IMG/VR virus record: IMGVR_UViG_3300027810_000075
Coordinates: 1 to 20,037 of that record
Length of the DNA stretch: 20,037 nucleotides
Reading direction: 5' to 3' (one strand)
Origin: a virus
Both the position numbers and the translations under genes were made by a program. The notes below the pieces were generated by a model. The model was not told the DNA's origin, searched no databases, and saw nothing but the letters and a program-made list of their open reading frames with translations. The first letter of the stretch is position 1, and each line of letters begins with the position of its first letter. Positions 6,185 to 13,400 of this stretch are shown one piece after another.

Positions 6185-6220
6185 TGTCAGGGCATCCCTG
6201 ACAGTCGCATGGTGCGGCTG
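6185..6220 (+). promoter_or_regulatory. Two tandem overlapping hairpins in the leader of the next gene
   Basis: Hairpin 1 is a perfect 8-bp stem with a CAT loop (TGTCAGGG 6185-6192, CCCTGACA 6196-6203). Hairpin 2 is an 8-bp stem with one G-U and a TGG loop (CAGTCGCA 6202-6209, TGCGGCTG 6213-6220). They share bases 6202-6203, so the full stems cannot form together. A TGACA at 6219-6223 could also pair with the TGTCA that opens hairpin 1. There is no T-tract, so they are not simple terminators. They could be an RNA processing site, an mRNA-stabilising 5' end, or a protein-binding site. I see no convincing promoter between the terminator and 6246. Confidence 0.6.
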
Positions 6221-6245
6221 ACAATTGCCACGACAGGAGACTCAC

Positions 6246-6716
6246 ATGGCTAATACAACTTTTTCAGGCCCGATACGGGCAGGTAATATTAAGAATACAA
6301 CTGGTACAACTGTAGGCACAGACATCGCTAATGTTGGCTATGTTACGATGATGCAGACGCATACCATGGATATTTCTGGTGGTGCGATTGCTGCTGGTGC
6401 AACCAGTATGGTTATCCCCGCAAATTCAAAAATCATTAATTGTGTGGTAGATATGGCCACAGCAGCATCTGGAGCAACAAACGTCAGTGTTGGCGATACT
6501 GTTGGTGGTGCAACCACAATCCTAAACGCGCTGGCAGTAGGCACATCTGTAGGCATTAAAGCACTGGGAATTTCTGGTGGTGGAACTCTCGCTTGGGGTG
6601 ACACAGGAGCTGCTGATCTAAAACTTACTGTTACAAATAGTGCAGCAACCACAGCGGGTGTCTGTGTAATCACCATTATGTACGCACAGGCTTACAACAC
6701 CGCAATCCGTCCATAA
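6246..6716 (+). CDS. Putative virion structural protein (MANTTFSGP family)
   Basis: This 156-residue protein starts at the ATG at 6246, which has AGGAGA just upstream; an in-frame ATG at 6225 lies inside the hairpin region's 3' flank and has no ribosome site. It is Ala/Gly/Thr/Val rich, with alternating hydrophobic strands typical of beta-sandwich virion proteins. The opening MANTTFSGPIRAGN is one I recall from marine phage structural genes encoded just after the major capsid protein. It is the first gene after the terminator and hairpins. A head-fibre or decoration role is possible; no specific domain is recognised. Confidence 0.7.
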   Translation: MANTTFSGPIRAGNIKNTTGTTVGTDIANVGYVTMMQTHTMDISGGAIAAGATSMVIPANSKIINCVVDMATAASGATNVSVGDTVGGATTILNALAVGTSVGIKALGISGGGTLAWGDTGAADLKLTVTNSAATTAGVCVITIMYAQAYNTAIRP

Positions 6717-6727
6717 GGAGTAGTTGA

Positions 6728-7009
6728 ATGGCTGGCTCAGACATAAATGCGTATTCTCATGCGCAAGGTGCGGCGGCGGCTCTTATAGGGCCGTCCAGAT
6801 CGCGACTTCAGGCCGTAAACATATACGCGACTACGGCGGGCTCGTTTACTCTTACCAATGGTAATGGGGGAGCAACGCTGTTAACGCAGAAATTCCCCGT
6901 AGGCATGAACGAGATATACATTCCTGAAAATGGAATGTTGTTTACTTCGGGAGTCTACATTTCTGCGCTTACGGGCGCAGGGACCGAACTTACGTTTCTC
7001 CTAGCGTAG
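6728..7009 (+). CDS. Small beta-rich protein, probably structural
   Basis: This 93-residue protein has few charged residues and strand-like segments (LQAVNIYATTAGSFTL, MNEIYIPENGMLFTSGVYIS). It is preceded by AAGGAG overlapping the stop of the previous gene. The pattern, with Gly/Thr/Ala-rich strands and a central NGMLFTSGVYIS, recurs in marine phage structural clusters as an unannotated small protein. It has no membrane helix or enzyme motif. A small virion or head-associated protein is the most likely role, judged by neighbours. Confidence 0.65.
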   Translation: MAGSDINAYSHAQGAAAALIGPSRSRLQAVNIYATTAGSFTLTNGNGGATLLTQKFPVGMNEIYIPENGMLFTSGVYISALTGAGTELTFLLA

Positions 7010-7017
7010 GAAAACTA

Positions 7018-7263
7018 ATGGCTAAGATCGACAAGTCAAAGATGAAGTGCAACGTACCGAAGCGCCAGATCTCTGGCGGCAAGAAGTCTGTTGTAAAGGC
7101 TTGCGATAAAGGCAAAGAAAAGATCGTTCGTTTTGGCGATGCCAACATGACAATCAAAAAAGACAACCCTAAACGTCGCAAGTCGTTTAGGGCTCGTCAT
7201 GGTTGTGACAAAGGTACGTTAGACAAACTAAAGGCCAAGTACTGGTCTTGTAAGGCGTGGTGA
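7018..7263 (+). CDS. Small Lys/Arg-rich cysteine protein of marine phages
   Basis: This 81-residue protein has about 26 Lys/Arg, four cysteines (C11, C29, C63, C78) and H61. It begins MAKIDKSKMKCNVPKR and has VVKACDKGKEKIVRFG, RRKSFRARHGCDKG and a C-terminal KYWSCKAW. I recall this family in many marine phage structural regions, generally annotated as hypothetical. The strong positive charge suggests DNA binding or packaging into the virion; the spaced C/H residues could hold a metal ion. Both ideas are inference. The next two genes are also small, and all three lie directly upstream of the connector gene. Confidence 0.8.
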   Translation: MAKIDKSKMKCNVPKRQISGGKKSVVKACDKGKEKIVRFGDANMTIKKDNPKRRKSFRARHGCDKGTLDKLKAKYWSCKAW

Positions 7264-7267
7264 CGAA

Positions 7268-7507
7268 ATGAAGATTGATTTCCAGCATATTATTTCCGTG
7301 ATATCTCTAGGGGTGTTAAGTTGGGGTGCGCTACAGGTTTCTGAAATGAAGGCGGAAGTCGCTGTTGTGTCTTATAGGGTTGAAGAGAACTACGAGATGA
7401 TTAAGCCTATGTGGCAAGATTTTTTAGTTAGAAGGGCCAACCACTATGACAATATCAAGGGGCCAAACAGCGTTCCAAGTTTCCAAGCCTCCAGAAAGGA
7501 CGAGTAA
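7268..7507 (+). CDS. Small membrane-anchored coiled-coil protein
   Basis: This 79-residue protein has an N-terminal hydrophobic helix (about residues 8-24, IISVISLGVLSWGALQV) followed by a charged segment (EMKAEVAVVSYRVEENYEMIK) that may form coiled coil. The last 15 residues are polar. One transmembrane helix plus a periplasmic coiled coil is the shape of an inner-membrane spanin or of a small holin-associated protein, but the lysis genes are 5.5 kb away and no partner lipoprotein is seen. The ribosome site is weak. The function is unknown. Confidence 0.6.
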   Translation: MKIDFQHIISVISLGVLSWGALQVSEMKAEVAVVSYRVEENYEMIKPMWQDFLVRRANHYDNIKGPNSVPSFQASRKDE

Positions 7508-7508
7508 A

Positions 7509-7724
7509 ATGGGTAAACCGGGACTCTGGGACAATATAGAAAAGAAGCGGAAACGTATCGAGGGCGGTAGCGGAGAACGCATGCGCAGCCCCGGCGATAA
7601 AGGTGCTCCTACTGCTAAAGCGATAAAGGATTCGCAAGGTAAGGCTAAAGGTGGTATGGTACGTTATAAGAACGGCGGCTGTGTAATGGCTAATCGCGGT
7701 GTTCGTGACACGAAGATGGGATAA
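7509..7724 (+). CDS. Small basic GGMV-tail protein of marine phages
   Basis: This 71-residue protein begins MGKPGLWDNIEKKRKRIEGG, continues with GERMRSPGDKGAPTAKAIKDSQ, and ends KGGMVRYKNGGCVMANRG then VRDTKMG. The start at 7509 is one base after the previous stop, with AAAGGA upstream; longer in-frame starts (7446) lie inside the previous gene. The N-terminal pattern (MGKPGLW..I..KRKRI..GSGE.MR.PG..GAPT) is one I recall from many marine phages as an unannotated family. The tail shares GGMV, NGG and VRD motifs with the protein at 1831-2151. It is strongly basic; the function is unknown. Confidence 0.8.
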   Translation: MGKPGLWDNIEKKRKRIEGGSGERMRSPGDKGAPTAKAIKDSQGKAKGGMVRYKNGGCVMANRGVRDTKMG

Positions 7725-7728
7725 GTAG

Positions 7729-8394
7729 ATGACTACGTCAGGTACAAGGGACTTCAATCTTGATGTCGGTGAGATAATTGAGGAAGCGTATGAGCGGTGC
7801 GGCCTCGAGGTTCGCACTGGCTATGACGCACGTACTGCGCGTCGATCACTTAACCTGATGTTTGCTGAGTGGGCCAACCGTGGCTTAAATCTGTGGACTG
7901 TGAAGCAGGCTTTTTTCACAGTTACACAAGGTGTCTCCGAGTACACGTTAGAGTCGGGCGTTGTAGATTTGTTGGACGTTGTTATGCGCAGAGACAACAC
8001 AGACTACGAAGTACAGCGGATCAGCCGCGGTGACTACGCTACGTTGCCTAACAAAACAACGCAGGGCAGACCTAGTCAGTTTTGGCTGGATCGTCAGATA
8101 GAACCCAAACTGTATCTTTGGTCCGTTCCAGAGAACTCAACCGACCAGATCCGGTACTACTATGTGCGTAGGATCGAGGACGCGGATGACTTGGTTAACA
8201 CAACGGACATGCCTTTCAGGTTTTACCCGTGCATGGCGGCAGGGTTGGCTTACTATATGGCAGTCAAACGTGCTCCAGACAGAGTTCAGATGTTGAAATC
8301 TATCTACGAAGAAGAGTTCCAACGTGCTGCGGACGAAGATCAAGGCCGTACCCCGTTGAAACTTCAACCTAGTTTAGCTTATTTGAGGGTCTAA
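7729..8394 (+). CDS. Head-tail connector/adaptor (P22 gp4-like)
   Basis: This 221-residue protein begins with helical segments (DVGEIIEEAYERCGLE, ARTARRSLNLMFAEWANRG), then a middle beta region with IYDLLDV-type strands, LPNKTTQGRPSQFWLDRQ and LYLWSVPEN. It ends in a C-terminal helical region (CMAAGLAYYMAVKRAPDRVQ). This is the layout I recall for marine phage adaptors related to the P22 gp4 tail accessory factor, which binds the portal and closes the head after packaging. It is the first gene of the connector/tail block and is translationally coupled to the next gene (TAATG). The family assignment is by pattern, not by structure. Confidence 0.75.
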   Translation: MTTSGTRDFNLDVGEIIEEAYERCGLEVRTGYDARTARRSLNLMFAEWANRGLNLWTVKQAFFTVTQGVSEYTLESGVVDLLDVVMRRDNTDYEVQRISRGDYATLPNKTTQGRPSQFWLDRQIEPKLYLWSVPENSTDQIRYYYVRRIEDADDLVNTTDMPFRFYPCMAAGLAYYMAVKRAPDRVQMLKSIYEEEFQRAADEDQGRTPLKLQPSLAYLRV

Positions 8395-8720
8395 TGCCTT
8401 ACGCAGCGGGAAAAAATGCTTGGGGAATATCCGATCGGTCTGGTCGCCGTTACCGTCTTCGTGAGATGAAGGTGGAGTGGACAGGTGCCAAGGTTGGTCC
8501 CGACGAGTTCGAGACGAAGCATCCTCAGTTGTTTCCACCGAAAGCTTTTCCGGACCCTCAAGCGTTAATGAATCCCAGACCAGAATCGGGACTCGCAGAG
8601 CAGCGGGCGGTGCAGTGGGGGTGGAACCCAGTTGGGTTTGCCTATATCCCTGGGATCAGCCCTCCGGATAACTTGGTTTCTCAAGGTTCCGTTGGAACAG
8701 TAACGGTGGGAACAACATGA
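8394..8720 (+). CDS. Conserved small marine-phage protein lacking its usual zinc-finger cysteines
   Basis: This 108-residue protein starts MPYAAGKNAWGISDRSGRR and has LREMKVEWTGAKVGPDEFE followed by TKHPQLFPP, a proline-rich middle and a Thr/Val/Gly tail. Relatives that I recall have a C-x2-C-type zinc finger here (CDRSG ... CPDCYEPKHPQ). In this copy the positions read ISDRSG and VGPDEFETKHPQ, and there is no cysteine at all, so metal binding has been lost or replaced. It overlaps both neighbours (TAATG upstream, ATGA downstream), tying it to the connector genes. The role is unknown. Confidence 0.75.
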   Translation: MPYAAGKNAWGISDRSGRRYRLREMKVEWTGAKVGPDEFETKHPQLFPPKAFPDPQALMNPRPESGLAEQRAVQWGWNPVGFAYIPGISPPDNLVSQGSVGTVTVGTT

Positions 8721-9367
8721 GTTTTACATACGGCGAGTTAAAGCAAGCGATAGAAGACTATACGGAAAACAATGAAACGTCTTTCGTAAACAACATCCCG
8801 TTGTTCATTCGGCAAGCGGAAGAGCGCATTCTAAAGAGTGTGCAACTCAGCTTATTCCGGAAAAACTCCAATGCTCCGACTACAGCAGGTAACCCCTATC
8901 TTGGGTGCCCCTCGGACTTCTTGGCCCCTTTCTCTTTGAGTTTGACAGGGGCTAGCGGCAAGAAGGTCTTTGTTGATTTTAAGGATCCTTCTTTTGTCCA
9001 GACGTACACGCCGGACCCCTCGACTGTAGGACAGCCTCGCTATTATTCTCAGTTCGATGTTAACAACTTTATTCTAGCGCCCACTCCAGCCGGAGTTTAC
9101 ACCGCCGAACTACATTACCTTTATCGTCCGCTGAGTTTGACGAAGGGCACTGACGAAGGTACAACTTGGTTAAGCACTAACGCGGAGATGGCTTTGTTAT
9201 ACGGCGCTTTAATCGAAGCGTACATTTACATGAAGGGTGAGCAAGACATTCTGGCGATGTACAACTCAAGGTTCCAAGAGTCTCTCACGGGGGTGAAGAT
9301 GCTCGGAGAAGCAAAAGAAACCACCGACCAGTATAGAACGGGTCAGCTTATAAGGGATAAACAATAA
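8717..9367 (+). CDS. Phage adaptor protein (short-tailed phage type)
   Basis: This 216-residue protein starts MSFTYGELKQAIEDYTENNE. It has NNIPLFIRQAEERILKSVQL, CPSDFLAPFSLSL, VGQPRYYSQFDVNNFILAPT, YTAELHYLYRPLSLT, and a C-terminal helical segment with AEMALLYGALIEAYIYMKGE ending KETTDQYRTGQ. This pattern is that of marine phage adaptor proteins (similar to adaptors described in podoviruses of the SU10 type), which form the ring between portal and tail. The start is an ATGA overlap with the upstream gene, and the stop overlaps the next start (TAATG). With the P22 gp4-like gene it supports a short-tailed particle. Confidence 0.78.
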   Translation: MSFTYGELKQAIEDYTENNETSFVNNIPLFIRQAEERILKSVQLSLFRKNSNAPTTAGNPYLGCPSDFLAPFSLSLTGASGKKVFVDFKDPSFVQTYTPDPSTVGQPRYYSQFDVNNFILAPTPAGVYTAELHYLYRPLSLTKGTDEGTTWLSTNAEMALLYGALIEAYIYMKGEQDILAMYNSRFQESLTGVKMLGEAKETTDQYRTGQLIRDKQ

Positions 9368-9663
9368 TGTCTGTTGGATCGCTAACTCTACCTCGGTACG
9401 CAAATGTTGTTGGAGTAAAAACCACTAGCAACCGTGGCTTTACTCCGGAAGAACTTTCAGAAGAGTGCGTAAAGAAGATACTGTCTGTATCCGACAGCGC
9501 CCACCCTGCTATACGAGAGCAGGCTCACGATTTCTCTGTCGCGGTTCAGAAAACCGTGGTAGAATATATGCGGCAGGCTATTCGTAGTGACCGCACAACT
9601 GTGTATAATGCACTAAACGACGCGGGGCACCCCGACTTAGCCGAGCTTATAAGGAGACTCTAA
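9367..9663 (+). CDS. Small helical marine-phage tail-region protein
   Basis: This 98-residue, mainly helical protein has SNRGFTPEELSEECVKKILS, DSAHPAIREQAHDFSVAVQK and a C-terminal DRTTVYNALNDAGHPDLAEL followed by IRRL. The pattern (GFTPEELA..., HPAIR.QA, SDRTT.YN, AGH.DLAELIR.L) is one that I recall from a conserved but uncharacterised family encoded between adaptor and tail genes of marine phages. It starts by TAATG overlap with the adaptor gene. It has no membrane segment. It could be a tail-assembly factor, but this is only inferred from location. Confidence 0.75.
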   Translation: MSVGSLTLPRYANVVGVKTTSNRGFTPEELSEECVKKILSVSDSAHPAIREQAHDFSVAVQKTVVEYMRQAIRSDRTTVYNALNDAGHPDLAELIRRL

Positions 9664-9665
9664 CG

Positions 9666-10115
9666 ATGGCTTTTACCGGAAACTTCATGTGTACTTCGTT
9701 CAAGCAGCAGCTGCTGCAGGCGAAACACAACTTCACGGCTTCTACAGGCCATACGTTTAAGCTGGCGCTGTACAGTGACAGCGCCACGTTTGACGCGGCT
9801 ACAACAGCGTATACCGCGACGAATGAGGTGCCAGACTCGGGCTCCTACACGGCGGGTGGCGGAGATTTGACGAATATAACTCCGACCATTTCTGGTACAA
9901 CGGCGTTAACGGATTTTGACGATCTTACATTTACCTCGGCAACAATCACTGCCCGAGGTGCTTTGCTCTATAACTCAACTACAGACGGCGGCACAGGCAC
10001 CACCGACACTGTTGTGGTGCTGGACTTTGGATCGGACAAGACATCTACTTCAGGGGACTTTCAGATTGTGTTCCCAACAGCGGACGCAAGCAACGCGATC
10101 ATCCGGTTGTCGTAG
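9666..10115 (+). CDS. Conserved beta-rich tail/virion protein (MAFTGNF family)
   Basis: This 149-residue protein has SFKQQLLQAKHNFTASTGHT, FKLALYSDSATFDAATTAYT, LTNITPTISGTTALTDFDDL, TFTSATITARGALLYNST and TVVVLDFGSDKTSTSGDFQI. The family is very common in marine phages and is usually unnamed; composition and context point to a virion component, probably tail. It has a good AAGGAG site 9-14 bases upstream. The next gene starts immediately after the stop (TAG ATG). Confidence 0.78.
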   Translation: MAFTGNFMCTSFKQQLLQAKHNFTASTGHTFKLALYSDSATFDAATTAYTATNEVPDSGSYTAGGGDLTNITPTISGTTALTDFDDLTFTSATITARGALLYNSTTDGGTGTTDTVVVLDFGSDKTSTSGDFQIVFPTADASNAIIRLS

Positions 10116-10460
10116 ATGGCTAGGGTTTTTGATCGGGTAAAGGAAACTAGCACAAGCACTGGTACAGGGGACATTACCCTGTCGGGTGCTGATGTGGGCT
10201 TTCAAGCTTTTTCTGGTGTCCTTTCTGTGGGCGACCAGACCTTTTACACGATTGAAGACGACACAGGAGAGTACGAGGTAGGCTTGGGGACATACTCCGC
10301 GGTGGACACCTTGACTCGTACTGAGGTCTACGACAGTTCAAACAGCAACTCTTTGGTGAACTTTATTGCAGGTTCTAAGAGAGTTTTTATAACGTATCCG
10401 GCTTTGCGCTCGGTTACAGATCAACAGGCGGTTGCTTTCGCAGTCGCGCTTGGGGGATAG
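10116..10460 (+). CDS. Small tail/virion protein with fibre-like N-terminal domain
   Basis: This 114-residue protein begins MARVFDRVKETSTSTGTGDI and contains FQAFSGVLSVGDQTFYTIED, YEVGLGTYSAVDTLTRTEVY and SKRVFITYPALRS. This VKE-TSTSTGTG-I-L-G...GDxxxY-I-ExD..EVG-GTY....LxRxxVxxSS pattern occurs in phage tail fibres and short stand-alone virion proteins. It directly abuts the previous stop with no gap, and ends two bases before the giant gene. It may work as a fibre-attachment or trimming component; that is inference. Confidence 0.75.
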   Translation: MARVFDRVKETSTSTGTGDITLSGADVGFQAFSGVLSVGDQTFYTIEDDTGEYEVGLGTYSAVDTLTRTEVYDSSNSNSLVNFIAGSKRVFITYPALRSVTDQQAVAFAVALGG

Positions 10461-10461
10461 A

Positions 10462-13400
10462 ATGGCTAAACATCTTGTTTTTGACTACACTTTTGATGCA
10501 TCGGCTAAGACTATCACCCTAGACGGGGTTTACTCTCAAAAGAGAATGTTGCTGATTACAAATCAGAACAACAACGAAATCATCTTTTCCTTTAATGACG
10601 CATCAAAAGGACTGTCGGACATTGCGTTTGACTATACCTCTTACACCACCACACTGACGTTGACCTATGACACTACGTCGATGGCAGACACGGATCCTTT
10701 GCAGATTTTTGTAGAGAACGACAATCAGTCATTTAAGCCTGACAGCACGTTTGTTGACGCAGTATCCAAGTTCCGCGTATCCAACCCAGAGAATTTGATC
10801 GACACTGATTTTGAGTACGGCCTGCAGTCTACAAAGTGGGAGACTCTCGAGCTAACAAAAAACATCCCTACGTTCTTTTCCCGTAACGGGGACCAAGATC
10901 TTGGGATTTCTTCCATTGTTGCTGGAGCCAATAGCAACGTAATTACTGTCACCACTTCTGAAGATCACGGTCTTCAAAGTGGGTCACCTATTATTGTAGT
11001 TGGGACTACGTTTATTTCTGCAGATGGTGGTTTTGTTGTAGACGGCACACCGACCACAGATACTTTTACATACAGAGCAAAGTCTCGGCAGACTATCACA
11101 GGCAGCATTCAAGAAACGTACACTCAGTTATTTGCAGGATCTGTTTACACAGGTACGGAGTTTTCTCTCTCTAACTTGTCGAGCATTACATCGGATGGTG
11201 CTGCCCAAAGTACACTGTCTGTGAACACTGAGTACCCGACTAACTTTACAAACGGCACTAGCGTCACGCTGGCGAACACTTTTGCTAAAGCTTCGCTGTT
11301 CTTTAACACGGATAACGTGGAGCCGGAAAACAGGGGCGTAGTTAACCAGAGCGGAACTGCGGCCACGGCGTCAGGATTAACAGGCTTCCCTATGACTGCG
11401 GTTAACGCGGTGGACTTTGAGCCTGATTATCCCCCTGGATTATCTACAGGCACTACCCCCCCTTTCTTTTTTGAGGAGGGAGACTACACAATTAATACCA
11501 GCCTGGACACAGTGACTTTTAATGAACCTCACGGTTTCGCTAGTTCAGATAGTGTCGTTTATGTGTGCGACACTGATACGAACACGCCGATTGGTGGACT
11601 AATCGCGAATACGGGGTATTACGTAACGAGAATAAGTGACACGGTTCTTAGATTTCAGAGGTTGAGGTCAAACTCATCCTTTTACAAAATTCCGCTTAAC
11701 AATACTGGCGGGGTAAGTGGTGGTCAGACACGTTCGGCGCTTATTAAATCTTGGGTTGCTAACATAGCAAACTCCGCCCGAATTCGACTTGTAACTGGAG
11801 TGAACTCATTATTCCCAGTTAGCACTAGTCAAGCAACCAATCGTTTTATAACTTTTAAAGCTCACAATTATGTCTACAGTGCCTCTGCCATGCCCAGACA
11901 ACTGGGGCCGTTTGATGCCCCGCAAGAGTTCTACGGGAAACACCAAAGCGCCACTTACTTTGGTGTTTACGGCAGCCCAACCTCTACCACCCTTATTAAC
12001 GCCACGGGGCTTGTTAATCATCATATTATTCCGATTAACGCTTCTCTTTCTGAAATTAAAAACTCTTTTCTTATACCAAACCACGGTTTAGCTACCGGGG
12101 GCACCGTTACTGTAACAGCGACAACAGGCACTCTTCCTGCCGCGTTAACCTCGGGTGACAGCTACACCGTTAACCGAGGTTCCCAGGATCGTTTTTCCCT
12201 TAGAGACCCTCAAGCTTCAGGAGCAGACATAGATTTCACGGACCTTGGATCTACGGACCTTGTGTACAATGTAGTTGGCAACGCTAAATTTGCACTTGGT
12301 GACACAATAACGATTGCCGGAGTAGAGGTTTCTGAAGGTTATCCTGTAACTTATGATAGTAACGGTGGGACCGCCATCGGTGGATTAACCTCGGGCACGG
12401 AATACTACGTTGCAAGGAAGCAGGGAGACTCGTTTAATCTTGCAACTACCCCCAACTACATCACCAGTACACAATATGTATCTAGCCAAAATATCGGCTC
12501 ATCATCGGCGGCTTACTTTATCTTTAGAACTAATCACGGCTTTCAGACAGGGCAGGCTGTCCAGTACGTTGCTGGTACGCCAAAGGCTCCTCTGCAGAGC
12601 GGCGAAGTTTATTATGTTCATAGAGTCTCATCTTCGCTCTTCACACTTTACTATACATCTGCCGATGCCATAGCTGATACAACTGCAAACCGAATTAATA
12701 TTATCTCAGACCCTTCGAACACTACAACCGCAATATTTTATGGAACATCTATTATAGACCTTTCAAGTGTTCCGAGCCCTGCTGAGAATCAAATACTAAT
12801 AGCGGACGCTATTGGCGCAGCGGATGGGGTGTACGAGGTTTCAGGGACTTCTGCGGATCAACTTTCGTTTACATTAGCTTCGGAATCCCTTGTGGATTCT
12901 CGGACGTTTGTGAAAGTAAGCCAAGACTCTTTCACGGCGGCATTAGATGCGTTCTATGTTGTTGACCATGGGTTTGTTACTGGAGAATCGGCTGTGTACA
13001 CCGAAAGTTCAGCAACTGGGCAAGTTGGGATTATCGGGCTTACTAGTGGTACCACCTACTTTTTGATCGCTTCGAGCAAAGATTTTTTCCAAGTTGCTTC
13101 AACTCAAGAAAACGCTTTGGCGGGAACGGCTATTAGTCTTACAAACACAGGTATTACCAATGCCGCTCGGACTGGTACTTTTAGCTTGGACTCAACCACT
13201 ATTGCGGGTTCAGTTTCCGCACTGGGTTCAGTTTCCTATGAAGCAAGCAGCACCGTAATATCTGGAGAAGGTACGACCTTCACGTCTTATTTCAACTCTG
13301 GAGACAAGATACTTATAAATGTCCCACACGCGGTAAGCAGCACGGCCATCACGGCAGTTTCGGCAAGCCCTGACTATGTAATTACTGCGGCAAGCCACGG

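Noticed and set aside
6185-6220. Tandem hairpins as a tRNA, attachment site or second terminator
   Set aside because: There is no cloverleaf or CCA-type end, no integrase in the window, and no T-tract after either hairpin.
5880-6245. 121-codon open frame on the minus strand over the capsid end and terminator
   Set aside because: It crosses the terminator, has no ribosome site and is antisense to a confident capsid gene; it is a shadow.
9604-9609. TATAAT near the end of the gene at 9367-9663
   Set aside because: There is no acceptable -35 at the right spacing (TTCGTA only), and the bases are part of well-supported codons (VYNAL).
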